From positions 1 through 40,667 of the forward strand of contig CAYXNJ010000019.1 in NCBI GenBank assembly GCA_964466465.1: a DNA stretch of 40,667 nt, in the 5' to 3' direction. Origin of the DNA: Sulfurospirillum sp964466465. Its GTDB lineage: Bacteria; Campylobacterota; Campylobacteria; Campylobacterales; Sulfurospirillaceae. The stretch's first letter is position 1, and each line of letters begins with the position of its first letter. Shown in pieces: positions 8,775-16,862 of the stretch. The translations under genes were made by a program, and so were the position numbers. Below the pieces are notes generated by a model. It was not told the DNA's origin. It ran no database searches and was given only the letters and a program-made list of their open reading frames with translations.

Positions 8775-9719
8775 TTAAGCGATTTTTTGTGCTTTTTTCT
8801 TGCCAGAAGCGGTTTTTTTACTATTTTTAGAAGGTGCAGCAGCTTTTTTTGCACTATTTCGTGTTTCTGTAATATCAGGTAGTACATCTTCAAAAATGGT
8901 TTTAATATCATTCCAACGGTGTTCTGAGTTGAGCATAACGACTAAAACATCTTTATCATCTTTTTTGGCTCTTGCAATTAAACAAGGACCTGCTTTTTGG
9001 GTGTAACCTGTCTTAATGCCTACGGCGTATTTGTAATTGTTAAGAAGTTTATTATGTGTATAAGCAGCATAATTTCGTTTGGTGTTAATGGCTTTAAAAT
9101 CATGTCGTTTCAATTTTGCCATTTCATTAAAGTTACTGTTTTTAATCGCGTACTCGCTGAGATTTAAAAGATCAAGTGCTGTTGAGTAGTGGTTTCCGAT
9201 GTCAAAACCACATGGATTGGTAAAGTTGGTATTTTTCATACCAATTGTTTTTGCTTTTTTATTCATCATTCCTACAAATTTATCGACATCGCCATCGCCT
9301 AAAAAGACGCCAATACTCATCGCTGCATCATTCGCGGACATTACCATTGCAGCTTTGACAAGATCTCTAAGGTAAAATTTCTCTCCGACACGAAGACCTG
9401 CTTTGGTAGGTTCTACTTGGATCATCTCACGAGTGATCGTTACCACTTCGTTCATTCTTCCACTCTCAATAGCCAACATAGCTGTCATAATTTTGGTTAA
9501 ACTAGCAGGTTGATTGATTTTTTGTTCGTCTTTAGCAAAGATGAGTTGTTTGTTACTTAAGTCTTTTGCAATAATAGAATCTGTGTTGCGTTTGATGCGG
9601 TCTGCAGTTTCTTTGTCAAGGTAAGCTGCACTCAGTGAGCTCGTAATAATACATGCGCCGCAGATAAGCGATAAAATTTTGTGTGTCATGCTGCTCTTTT
9701 TGGAATGATTTTTTTTCAT
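8775..9719 (-). CDS. D-alanyl-D-alanine carboxypeptidase (peptidase S11, DacA type)
   Basis: A 314-residue penicillin-binding protein that trims the terminal D-Ala from peptidoglycan pentapeptides. The three active-site motifs are present: SLTK (SxxK with nucleophile Ser), SAN in MSANDAAMS, and KTG in GIKTGYTQKAGPC. A signal peptide lies in THKILSLICGACIITSSLSA. The protein ends with a Lys/Ala-rich tail (KKAAAPSKNSKKTASGKKKAQ) instead of the usual amphipathic anchor helix; it may bind wall or membrane by charge. The ATG at 9719 has no close ribosome site; ATG at 9689 gives a more normal signal peptide and may be the true start. Confidence 0.9.
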   Translation of the reverse strand: MKKNHSKKSSMTHKILSLICGACIITSSLSAAYLDKETADRIKRNTDSIIAKDLSNKQLIFAKDEQKINQPASLTKIMTAMLAIESGRMNEVVTITREMIQVEPTKAGLRVGEKFYLRDLVKAAMVMSANDAAMSIGVFLGDGDVDKFVGMMNKKAKTIGMKNTNFTNPCGFDIGNHYSTALDLLNLSEYAIKNSNFNEMAKLKRHDFKAINTKRNYAAYTHNKLLNNYKYAVGIKTGYTQKAGPCLIARAKKDDKDVLVVMLNSEHRWNDIKTIFEDVLPDITETRNSAKKAAAPSKNSKKTASGKKKAQKIA

Positions 9720-9803
9720 TTTAGTAAAAGTTTCTTAAATTTTTCCTTTTAAAATGGCTAAAATAGCCACTTTGCTTTAAATGCTGAAAAATTAAACACA
9801 CTT

Positions 9804-9828
9804 CGTTATAACACTTAAGGTTATAACG
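9804..9828. promoter_or_regulatory. Perfect palindrome, candidate ModE operator over the modE promoter
   Basis: CGTTATAAC (9804-9812), a 7-base spacer, then its exact reverse complement GTTATAACG (9820-9828). One base later comes TATAAT (9830-9835), so the palindrome covers the -35 to -13 region of the likely modE promoter. The half-site resembles the CGTTATATA half-site of E. coli ModE. Binding here would block RNA polymerase, giving autorepression of the whole mod operon when molybdate or tungstate is plentiful. Confidence 0.7.
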
Positions 9829-9829
9829 T

Positions 9830-9835
9830 TATAAT
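9830..9835 (+). promoter_or_regulatory. Candidate -10 box of the mod operon
   Basis: TATAAT directly after the ModE-type palindrome. It predicts a start site near 9842 and a leader of about 58 bases to the modE ATG. Confidence 0.55.
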
Positions 9836-9865
9836 GCCAGCAGAGAATTTTAATACATAAAATGT

Positions 9866-9877
9866 ATCGTTATATAC
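9866..9877 (+). promoter_or_regulatory. Additional ModE-like half-site in the modE leader
   Basis: ATCGTTATATAC closely matches the known E. coli ModE half-site and lies between the predicted transcription start and the modE ribosome site. It may be a second, downstream operator. No matching second arm is obvious. Confidence 0.45.
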
Positions 9878-9899
9878 TTTAATTACATAAGGAAGAGAA

Positions 9900-10679
9900 A
9901 TGGAAGGGATTGTTTCTGGTGTCATGAGCTTTGATAAACCAGCCCTTTTAGAAAAAAGAATTAAGCTTTTAGAAGCTATTTCTGAAACAGGTTCCATCAC
10001 GAGTGCGGCAAAGAGAGTAGGGCTTAGTTATAAAGCGGCATGGGAAGCAGTCGATACAATGAATAACCTCTCAAAACACCCTTTGGTTGTACGTGTTACA
10101 GGTGGCAGTGGTGGTGGAGGTACAACGCTTACACCTCTTGGCTCTGAAGTAGTTGCTAATTATAGCGTTTTAAAAAAAGAGTATGAGCGATTTTTAAATC
10201 GACTCTCTTCTGTAAGTAATTTTGAAATGAACAGTTTAAAACACATACAAAGGATTGCTATGCAAATCAGTGCACGTAATCAGCTGATGGGAAAAATCGG
10301 CGAGATCAAACAGGCGAAAGTAAATGCAGAGGTAAGTATTGTGCTCAAAAGCGGGGTTGTCCTTGTTTCAACAATCACAAATAGTGCTGTAGAAGAGTTA
10401 GGCCTTGAAATCGGTGATGAAGTGGTGGGTATCATCAAAGCCTCTTCAGTCTTAATTTCTAACACACTTGATCTTGCTACCAGTGCTAGAAATAAACTCG
10501 CAGGTGTTGTGACAGACATTAAACTCGGTGAAGTCAATGCGCAAGTAAGTGTGGATATTGGTCAAAACGATGTTATTGTAGCGACCATTACCAGTGAGTC
10601 AGTCAAAAATTTAGGACTTGCCATAGGAACACGCGTTTCTACGATTATCAAATCAAGTAGTATTTTAATCGGAAAATAA
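9900..10679 (+). CDS. modE: Molybdate-responsive transcriptional regulator ModE
   Basis: A 259-residue full-length ModE. The N-terminal winged helix-turn-helix (residues about 20-110) contains LLEAISETGSITSAAKRVGLSYKAAWEAVDTMN and the Gly-rich wing TGGSGGGGTTLTPLG. Two tandem TOBE/Mop oxyanion-binding domains follow, starting at ISARNQLMGKI and TSARNKLAGVV, each ending IIK-SS-LI. On binding molybdate or tungstate the dimer binds DNA. It heads the mod operon, downstream of a perfect CGTTATAAC palindrome, so autoregulation is likely. AAGGA lies six bases before the ATG. Confidence 0.93.
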   Translation: MEGIVSGVMSFDKPALLEKRIKLLEAISETGSITSAAKRVGLSYKAAWEAVDTMNNLSKHPLVVRVTGGSGGGGTTLTPLGSEVVANYSVLKKEYERFLNRLSSVSNFEMNSLKHIQRIAMQISARNQLMGKIGEIKQAKVNAEVSIVLKSGVVLVSTITNSAVEELGLEIGDEVVGIIKASSVLISNTLDLATSARNKLAGVVTDIKLGEVNAQVSVDIGQNDVIVATITSESVKNLGLAIGTRVSTIIKSSSILIGK

Positions 10680-10694
10680 TCCAAAGGAGTCGTT

Positions 10695-11444
10695 ATGTTA
10701 AAATTATTTTTAGCGAGTGCAGTGTTATCCGTTTCTCTTCTTGCTGGAGAAATCAGTGTTGCGGTTGCCGCCAATTTGAGTGATGTTATCGAGGTGTTTA
10801 AAGTAGAGTTTGCTAAAACAAATCCAAATACGAAGGTCAATACCATTTTGGGAGCAAGCGGTAAATTTACCACACAGATTAAAAGTGGCGCACCTTTCGA
10901 TCTTTTTTTAAGCGCTGATATGGGCTTTCCTGAAAACCTTTACGCTGAAAAAATTGCGGTGACAAAACCTGTCGTTTATGCCAGTGGCGCTTTAGCGATG
11001 GTCAGTGTTAAAGGACTTGACTTAAGTAAAGGTCTTGCGGTTTTAGATGATCCAAAAGTTGAAAAAGTAGCTATCGCTAATCCTAAAACAGCGCCCTATG
11101 GAACAGCGAGCATCGAAGCCTTTAAAAATGCAAAAGTGTTTGAAAAAGTAGAACCAAAATTGGTTCAAGGTGATAGCATCGGTCAAGCATTACAGTTTGC
11201 ACTAACCGCTGCAGATGTAGGCTTTGTCAATGCTTCAGCATTTTACAGCGATAAAATGAAAGAGTACAAAAAAGGGGTTCAATGGGTCGATGTTGATCCT
11301 AAACTTTACACGCCAATTGCTCAAGGCATTGTCCTTTTGAAACAAGCTGAAAACAATGCGGAAGCAAAAGCGTTTTATGACTTTATTTTAAGCGCAAAAG
11401 CCAAAGCAATCTTTAAAAATTACGGATACGTCGTCAATGAATAG
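10695..11444 (+). CDS. modA: Molybdate ABC transporter periplasmic binding protein
   Basis: A 249-residue exported binding protein with a signal peptide (MLKLFLASAVLSVSLLAGE). The mature start ISVAVAANLSDVIEVF and the GASGKF loop carry the serines that hold the tetrahedral oxyanion in ModA proteins. The phrases GAPFDLFLSAD, NPKTAPYGTASIEAF and GIVLLKQAENNAEAKAFYDF are typical ModA. It should bind molybdate (and probably tungstate) and hand it to ModB. The ribosome site AAAGGAGT is strong. Its C-terminus overlaps the TOBE gene by eight bases. Confidence 0.93.
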   Translation: MLKLFLASAVLSVSLLAGEISVAVAANLSDVIEVFKVEFAKTNPNTKVNTILGASGKFTTQIKSGAPFDLFLSADMGFPENLYAEKIAVTKPVVYASGALAMVSVKGLDLSKGLAVLDDPKVEKVAIANPKTAPYGTASIEAFKNAKVFEKVEPKLVQGDSIGQALQFALTAADVGFVNASAFYSDKMKEYKKGVQWVDVDPKLYTPIAQGIVLLKQAENNAEAKAFYDFILSAKAKAIFKNYGYVVNE

Positions 11445-11838
11445 ATTGCGTGCCGTTGTTACCAACATTGAAGCTGAAGAAAATCTACATATCATTACGT
11501 TTGATTGTGCGGGGAACCGACTGAAGATGATGGGACTTGATTTGCCAAAAGGGTTATATGTCGATGCACATGTGACCCTTGGCATTAAGCCTTCACATGT
11601 TGCCATTGCTAAAAATCTTAGTGGAGAGCTTAGTTATTCCAATCAACTTTCTGCAGCAATCGTGGGTATTGAAAATGGAAAATTACTGAGTAGTATTCTT
11701 TTACGCTTAAATGAGAACGAGATGCAAAGCTTTATTACCCTAAGTTCTTCCCTGAGAATGAATCTTCATGTTGGGGATTCTGTGACATTGTTGATTAAGG
11801 CAAGTGAACTTTTTGTGTTGGAGGTACTGGATGCTTGA
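11437..11838 (+). CDS. Two-TOBE-domain molybdate-binding protein
   Basis: A 133-residue protein made only of two Mop/TOBE-like repeats (MNRLRAVVTNIEAEENLHIITFD... and NQLSAAIVGIENGKLLSSILLRL...LLIKASELFVLEV). It has no DNA-binding or ATPase domain. Campylobacter jejuni has a similar small gene between modA and modB (Cj0302c). TOBE domains bind molybdate or tungstate at domain interfaces, so it may store the oxyanion or sense it for the transporter. It overlaps modA at its start and modB at its end, so all three are translationally coupled. The exact role is unknown. Confidence 0.8.
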   Translation: MNRLRAVVTNIEAEENLHIITFDCAGNRLKMMGLDLPKGLYVDAHVTLGIKPSHVAIAKNLSGELSYSNQLSAAIVGIENGKLLSSILLRLNENEMQSFITLSSSLRMNLHVGDSVTLLIKASELFVLEVLDA

Positions 11839-12529
11839 AAAAGTGATGGCACTTGAGTTTACCCCGTTTCTCATCTCGTTTAAATTAGCGTCCATTACCA
11901 CCGCAATTCTGTTTCTTGTTTCTCTTTTTTTAGCATGGCATTTATCGCAAAGTAAGTCTCGTTTTAAGCCTATTTTTGAGGCGATTACAGCTCTTCCTAT
12001 CGTCTTACCACCTTCCGTTTTAGGTTTTTACATTCTCTATGCACTCTCTTTCCATTCGCCTATTGGACGTTTTTTTCAAGATGTTCTTGGTATCAAGCTG
12101 GTCTTTAATTTTACAGGACTGGTCGTTGCGAGTTGTTTTTATTCACTGCCTTTTATGGTTCAACCTTTACAAAGTGGTTTTGAAGCATTACCAAAAAATA
12201 TGTTAGAAGCCTCGTATATTGCAGGTAAAAGTAAGCTCAAAACGCTTTTTTTCGTGGCTATCCCCAATATTAAGCCTTCATTAATGACCGCTATTGTCAT
12301 TACCTTCGCCCATACGGTCGGTGAGTTTGGTGTTGTGTTGATGGTCGGTGGAAGCATCCCCAATCAAACCAAAACCGCTTCAGTTGCGGTGTATGAACTT
12401 GTTGAAATTATGGATTATACGAGTGCGCATATTTACAGTGGTATTATGGTGTTGATTAGCTTCTTAGTCCTTCTGTTGGTTTATATCTTCAATCGTCAAC
12501 AAAACCACCATTTAGGAGGACTTTCATGA
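11831..12529 (+). CDS. modB: Molybdate ABC transporter permease ModB
   Basis: About 232 residues with five to six membrane helices. The cytoplasmic EAA loop EASYIAGKSKLKTLFFVAIPNIKP, which contacts the ATPase, and FAHTVGEFGVVLMVGGSIP are characteristic of ModB/CysT-type permeases. The ATG at 11831 is chosen over an upstream GTG (11804) because GGAGG at 11820-11824 is six bases from it. It overlaps the TOBE gene by eight bases and modC by four. Confidence 0.93.
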   Translation: MLEKVMALEFTPFLISFKLASITTAILFLVSLFLAWHLSQSKSRFKPIFEAITALPIVLPPSVLGFYILYALSFHSPIGRFFQDVLGIKLVFNFTGLVVASCFYSLPFMVQPLQSGFEALPKNMLEASYIAGKSKLKTLFFVAIPNIKPSLMTAIVITFAHTVGEFGVVLMVGGSIPNQTKTASVAVYELVEIMDYTSAHIYSGIMVLISFLVLLLVYIFNRQQNHHLGGLS

Positions 12530-13389
12530 TAGAGATAAGTGTCAATAAAGAGCTTTTAGGCTCACTTGGCAAAATGAATTTATCGGTCGATCTCTCCATT
12601 GAGTCTCAAAATTTTTTAGCCCTCTCTGGGCAAAGCGGTAGTGGTAAAACGACTTTGCTTCGTATCTTAGCAGGTCTTGAAAACGCACACGGTAAAATTA
12701 GCGTTGACGGTGAAATATGGCTTGATGGTACACATGCTTTATCACCCCAACAGCGTGGCATTGGGTTTGTCTTTCAAGACTATGCACTTTTCCCCAATAT
12801 GAGTGTTTTGGAAAATCTACTGTTTGTGCGCAATGATAAAGCATTAGCCCATCAGCTTTTATCGTTGACAGAGCTTTTGGAACTGGCAAACCGTAAGCCA
12901 GCGACACTCTCTGGTGGTCAAAAACAGCGTGTGAGTCTGTGCCGAGCCATGATGAACAGACCCAAACTTCTTTTGATGGATGAGCCCCTTTCTGCGCTCG
13001 ATCCTTCTATGCGAAACAAACTGCAACATGAGATTTTAACATTACATAAAAATTTTGGTACGACAACGATCATGGTGAGTCATGACCCGAGTGAAATTTA
13101 CCGCTTAAGTGACCGTGTCATTGTTCTTTCTCAAGGTAGAGTGATACAAGATGGTGATGCGAAAAGTGTGCTTCTTCGAACACAAGGAAGTCAAAAGTTC
13201 TCCTTTGAGGGGGAGCTTTTAGACATTATCAAAGTCGATGTCATTTATGTTGCTATTGTAGCGATTGGTCAGCAGATCGTAGAGATTGTGCTTGATGGTA
13301 GCGAAGCAAAAGATTTGCACGTAGGCGATATCGTCAGTCTTGGTACAAAAGCCTTTGCACCGATGATTCAAAAGATGAAGGAGAAGTGA
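12526..13389 (+). CDS. modC: Molybdate ABC transporter ATP-binding protein ModC
   Basis: A 287-residue ATPase with Walker A GQSGSGKTT, Q-loop GFVFQDYALFPNMSV, signature LSGGQKQR, Walker B LLLMDEPLSALD and H-loop MVSHDPSE. A short C-terminal TOBE-like region (FEGELLDIIKV...VGDIVSLGTKAFAPMI) replaces the full Mop domain. It overlaps modB by four bases and shares one base with the next gene. It is the only ATPase in an operon with two permeases, so it may serve both. Confidence 0.93.
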   Translation: MIEISVNKELLGSLGKMNLSVDLSIESQNFLALSGQSGSGKTTLLRILAGLENAHGKISVDGEIWLDGTHALSPQQRGIGFVFQDYALFPNMSVLENLLFVRNDKALAHQLLSLTELLELANRKPATLSGGQKQRVSLCRAMMNRPKLLLMDEPLSALDPSMRNKLQHEILTLHKNFGTTTIMVSHDPSEIYRLSDRVIVLSQGRVIQDGDAKSVLLRTQGSQKFSFEGELLDIIKVDVIYVAIVAIGQQIVEIVLDGSEAKDLHVGDIVSLGTKAFAPMIQKMKEK

Positions 13390-14102
13390 TGAAAAAAGTC
13401 TTAATGCTGTTATGTGTTGCCCTTTTAGGTCATGCCGCTTCTGATGATCTGAAAATCGCAGTGGGTGCTGGATACAAAAAGCCTGTTATGGAAGTGCTGA
13501 AAGCCTACGAACAAAGTGGTCATGAAAAGATTGATGCGATGTATGGCAATATGGCACAGATTTTCGCACATGCTAAACAGATGGAAATTACGTTAGTAAT
13601 TGCCGATAAAAAATTTTTGGAAAAACAAAAAGAGCTGAGTTTTGTAAACTATGAAAAAATCGGTGAGGGCATTGCTGTTATTGCCTATGCTAAGGGTGTT
13701 TCGTTTGATCGAATTGAAGATCTGAAAAACGAGCAGATCAAAACTATTGCAATGCCAGAAGCCAAGAAAGCAATTTATGGGGATGCAGGTATGGAATTTT
13801 TAAACACTACAAAGCTGTATGAAAGTGTTAAAGAAAAACTGATTGTGGTTGCTACCGTGCCTCAAGTAAGCTCTTATGTCAATACTCATGAAGTGGATGT
13901 AGGCATTATGAATCTAACGGCAGCGCTTGATAGCATCGATAAAATTGGCGGTTACATCAAAATTCCTCAAGCAAGCTATACACCGATTGAGATTGTAGCT
14001 GGAAGCTTAAAAGCCTGTGAAAGCAATACAGAATGCCAATCCTTTATTGCATTTTTAAAAACGCCTAAAGCAAAAGAGATATTCGTTAAATATGGACTTT
14101 GA
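13389..14102 (+). CDS. Second ModA-like periplasmic substrate-binding protein, divergent
   Basis: About 237 residues with a signal peptide (MKKVLMLLCVALLGHAASDD) and the periplasmic binding-protein fold of ModA: LKIAVGAGYKKPVMEVLKAYEQ at the start and a C-terminal SFIAFLKTPKAKEIFVKYGL matching ModA endings. The oxyanion-binding serine motifs are replaced: GAGYKKP stands where ModA has AASL, and YGNMAQ where it has GSSG. It may bind a different anion or bind it differently; tungstate is possible. ATG at 13389 is preferred over GTG at 13386 because AAGGAG at 13378-13383 is five bases away. Confidence 0.8.
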   Translation: MKKVLMLLCVALLGHAASDDLKIAVGAGYKKPVMEVLKAYEQSGHEKIDAMYGNMAQIFAHAKQMEITLVIADKKFLEKQKELSFVNYEKIGEGIAVIAYAKGVSFDRIEDLKNEQIKTIAMPEAKKAIYGDAGMEFLNTTKLYESVKEKLIVVATVPQVSSYVNTHEVDVGIMNLTAALDSIDKIGGYIKIPQASYTPIEIVAGSLKACESNTECQSFIAFLKTPKAKEIFVKYGL

Positions 14103-14769
14103 TATGGTACAGGTTTGGCATCCTTTGGTGCTAAGCCTTAAAACCATCAGTATGGTCGCTCTGCTTTTGATTGTTTTAGGAATGCCTCTTTCGTACATTC
14201 TCTCAAGTGAAAAGCTCAAATACAAGTGGCTTTTTGAAACGTTTGTGACTCTTCCTTTGATTTTTCCACCTATTGCTATAGGTTTTTTACTGCTGCTTCT
14301 TTTAGGTAAATACGGCTGGCTTGGAAGTTATTTTAATGCCATCGGGATTCATTTTATTTTTGAGTTTAAAGGGCTTGTTATAGCGGGTTTTGTGGCTGCT
14401 CTTCCATTGATGGTTAAACCGTTACAATCTGCGATTGAGCTTTTCCCAAAAGCGATCAAAGAAGCGGCGTATATGAGCGGTAAGAGCAGGTTTTATACGT
14501 TTGTATTTATCGTCCTTCCGTGCATTAAAAAAAGTGTTGTGGCAGCTCTTTTGATTGCATTAGCACGAGCACTGGGAGAAGTTGGCATCACTTTGATGCT
14601 AGGTGGGAACATTGTCGGTAAGACAGATACGATTTCCCTTGCGATTTACAATGCCGTTTTTGATGGTGAATATAATTTAGCACTATTTTTATGTGGTATT
14701 TTAATTGTTATTTCTTTAGCCGTTTTTACAGCATTGCATTTTTTTCAAAAAGAGGAGCAGTTCCTTTAA
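14092..14769 (+). CDS. Second ModB-type ABC transporter permease
   Basis: A 225-residue permease with about five membrane helices. The EAA loop EAAYMSGKSRFYTFVFIVLP and ARALGEVGITLMLGGNIVGKT parallel the first ModB. It overlaps the divergent ModA-like gene by 11 bases, so those two form a matched pair. There is no second ATPase; the nearby ModC is the obvious partner. No clear ribosome site precedes 14092, consistent with translational coupling; ATG at 14104 is an alternative start. Confidence 0.88.
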   Translation: MDFDMVQVWHPLVLSLKTISMVALLLIVLGMPLSYILSSEKLKYKWLFETFVTLPLIFPPIAIGFLLLLLLGKYGWLGSYFNAIGIHFIFEFKGLVIAGFVAALPLMVKPLQSAIELFPKAIKEAAYMSGKSRFYTFVFIVLPCIKKSVVAALLIALARALGEVGITLMLGGNIVGKTDTISLAIYNAVFDGEYNLALFLCGILIVISLAVFTALHFFQKEEQFL

Positions 14770-14812
14770 TCTTCTTAATGTTAGTATTTTATAATTTTTA
14801 AAAGGTGTACTT

Positions 14813-15631
14813 ATGATGGACATGATACGTGAAGATGTTGGGCTTATCGACATGACCACGGTAGGATTGGGTATTGGGTCACACAAGGCTAAAATTTCAT
14901 TTTCAACGAAAGAGCCTATTATTCTTTGTGGTGTAGAATTTGTAGATGAGATGTGCCGTAAACTTGGGCTTGAAACACACGCATACAAAGAGTGTGGCGA
15001 TAAACTTGAAGCAGGTGAGCTTATCTTAGAAGCCTATGGAAGAGCGGACGCCGCACATAAAGCATGGAAAGTTTCTCAAAATATTTTAGAATTTTTAAGT
15101 GGCATTGCGACAAAAACCCATAAGATGCTTTCGCTTGCGCGTGACGTTAACCCTAAAATAGAGCTTTTAACCACCCGTAAAATTTTCCCGCGTACTAAAG
15201 AGTTAGCCCTCAAAGCGGTGTATGCGGGAGGTGGAGCGCACCATCGTTTGGGGTTGTATGATTCGGTCTTGGTTTTTAAACAACACCGTGTTTTTTTTGA
15301 GAATGAAGCAGCATTTGAAGTACAATTTGCCAAAATGAAGCAGAAGTATTTGGAAAAGAAGATTGTAGTCGAGGTGGACTGTATTGATGAGGCACGTTAT
15401 TTTGCACGTCTTGGAACAGATATAATACAGTGTGAAAAAATGAGTTTTGAGACTTTAAAAGAGTGTGTTTCGCTTAAAAAAGAGTTTTCTCACCTTCTTG
15501 TGTCTGCAACAGGAGGTATTGGTGAGCATAATATTGTAGATTATGCTGCCACGGGAGTTGATTTTATCGTGACGTCATCGCCGTACCATGCGAAGCCTTC
15601 TGATATTAAAGTTCTCATTGAGAGAGTGTAA
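14813..15631 (+). CDS. modD: ModD, quinolinate phosphoribosyltransferase-like protein
   Basis: A 272-residue member of the nicotinate-nucleotide pyrophosphorylase superfamily, ModD branch. Recognisable parts are the N-terminal EDVGLIDMTT, the core LSGIATKTHKMLSLAR, TTRKIFPRTKELALKAV, GGGAHHRLGLYDSVLVF and the barrel end GIGEHNIVDYAATGVDFIVTS. ModD genes sit in molybdate transport operons in many bacteria but their reaction is unproven. It lies 43 bases after the second permease, with AAAGG nine bases before the ATG, and overlaps yigZ by one base. Confidence 0.85.
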   Translation: MMDMIREDVGLIDMTTVGLGIGSHKAKISFSTKEPIILCGVEFVDEMCRKLGLETHAYKECGDKLEAGELILEAYGRADAAHKAWKVSQNILEFLSGIATKTHKMLSLARDVNPKIELLTTRKIFPRTKELALKAVYAGGGAHHRLGLYDSVLVFKQHRVFFENEAAFEVQFAKMKQKYLEKKIVVEVDCIDEARYFARLGTDIIQCEKMSFETLKECVSLKKEFSHLLVSATGGIGEHNIVDYAATGVDFIVTSSPYHAKPSDIKVLIERV

Positions 15632-16218
15632 TGCAAACGATTGAAGAGGTTTTTTCTGCAACCATTGAAGAAAAAAAATCGACTTTTTTAGCCTATTTGT
15701 GCCCGATGAGCTTTTTTGATGCTTTGCATCAAAAACTCAAAAACGATCACCCAAAAGCAGCACACATCGTCTGGGCAAAGCGCTATTTTAACGAGTATCG
15801 TCAAATTGTTGAAAACAACAGCGATGATGGTGAGCCAAAAGGTACCTCTGGTCCACCCGTGCTCAATGTCATGCGTGGCGTGGAACTGGTGGAAGCAGGG
15901 CTATTAATCGTGCGTTATTTTGGGGGAATTAAGCTTGGTACGGGTGGTTTAGTACGCGCTTATGGAAGCAGTGCTAAGGAAGTCATAGCTCATGCAAAAC
16001 TCATCCCTTTTGTTTTTAAAGAGCGCGTTTTGTTTAGTACCATTTATTCGCTCGTGCCTCGTTTTGAACACTATACGTCAACACAAAACGTCACCGTTGT
16101 TAAAAGAGAGTTTCAAAGTGATGGTGTGATGTGGGAGATAGAAGTAAGTGCTGATGAGAAAGAGCATTTTCTACTCTTTTCTCATCATTTTGAGCGAGAT
16201 GGGTTTAGACTGTTATAG
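15631..16218 (+). CDS. YigZ/IMPACT family protein (UPF0029)
   Basis: A 195-residue protein with the family signature SDDGEPKGTSGPPVLNVM followed by VEAGLLIVRYFGGIKLGTGGLVRAYG. The C-terminal part has the short ferredoxin-like DUF1949 style domain. YigZ-like proteins relate to eukaryotic IMPACT, a translation-stress regulator; their bacterial role is not settled. The start overlaps the modD stop (TAATG at 15629-15633). Its 3' end overlaps the convergent yceI stop by six bases. Confidence 0.88.
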   Translation: MQTIEEVFSATIEEKKSTFLAYLCPMSFFDALHQKLKNDHPKAAHIVWAKRYFNEYRQIVENNSDDGEPKGTSGPPVLNVMRGVELVEAGLLIVRYFGGIKLGTGGLVRAYGSSAKEVIAHAKLIPFVFKERVLFSTIYSLVPRFEHYTSTQNVTVVKREFQSDGVMWEIEVSADEKEHFLLFSHHFERDGFRLL

Positions 16219-16779
16219 TTCGATAGCTTCAACTTCAATAGAAAGATTGACTGTATCATCAACGGTTAATCCACCACCTTCTAAGATTTTATTCCATGTG
16301 AGTCCAAAATCTTTACGGTTGAGTTTACCCTCTAGTGTAAATCCGACTCTTTGGTGACCTTGAAAATCTTTAATGACACCGTGTACTTTGCTCTCAAGAA
16401 CAATGTCTTTGGTTACGCCATGAATGGTGATCTTTCCATGTACTTTGCCATCTTTCATAGATGTCATCACAAAATCAATGGTTTTAAATTTTTCAACATC
16501 AAAGAAGTCTGCACTTCTTAAGTGATCATCTCTTTTAGTAATTCCTGTATCGATAGAAGCCGCTTCAATTTTTGCAGCAAGTTTATTGAAAACTTTTTTT
16601 TCAACATCGTAATCAATGTCAGCGCTGTAGGTGTTGAAATTGCCTTTGACGTTTGAGATCATCATATGTTTGATAGAAAAACCAATATTTGAGTGAGTAT
16701 TGTCGATGACAAACTCTTTTGCTTCTGCTAAAGAGAAAAGAAGAGCAGTAGCCATAAGAATTTTGAAGAAATGTTTCAT
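16213..16779 (-). CDS. YceI family periplasmic protein
   Basis: A 188-residue exported protein with signal peptide MKHFFKILMATALLFSLAEA. The mature part has the YceI lipocalin-like barrel pattern: FVIDNTHSNIGFSIKHMMISNVKGNF, DDHLRSADFFDVEKFKTIDFV, GKITIHGVTKDI and GFTLEGKLNRKDFGLTWN. YceI proteins bind polyisoprenoid or related amphiphiles; several are acid- or stress-induced. AAAGGA stands eight bases before the ATG. It is a single gene with its own upstream spacer of 83 bp. Confidence 0.92.
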   Translation of the reverse strand: MKHFFKILMATALLFSLAEAKEFVIDNTHSNIGFSIKHMMISNVKGNFNTYSADIDYDVEKKVFNKLAAKIEAASIDTGITKRDDHLRSADFFDVEKFKTIDFVMTSMKDGKVHGKITIHGVTKDIVLESKVHGVIKDFQGHQRVGFTLEGKLNRKDFGLTWNKILEGGGLTVDDTVNLSIEVEAIEL

Positions 16780-16862
16780 GGGGATATCCTTTTGTATAAA
16801 ATGTCTAATAAAAGTATAGTCACATGACGCTTATGGCTCTTAGATTATGTCAAAGTAATGTT

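Noticed and set aside
8630..8911. Open frame of 93 codons on the minus strand upstream of the methyltransferase
   Set aside because: It overlaps the carboxypeptidase C-terminus in another frame, has low-complexity Lys/Leu-rich sequence and no ribosome site; it looks like chance coding in AT-rich DNA.
9755..9769. TGGCTA-AAA-TAGCCA palindrome upstream of the carboxypeptidase
   Set aside because: Short arms in AT-rich sequence with no second copy; it shares only GCTATTTT with the AOR/hyf element and has no matching spacing to a -10 box.
11804..11830. Upstream GTG as start of modB
   Set aside because: It lies inside the TOBE gene without a ribosome site, while GGAGG is placed six bases from the ATG at 11831.
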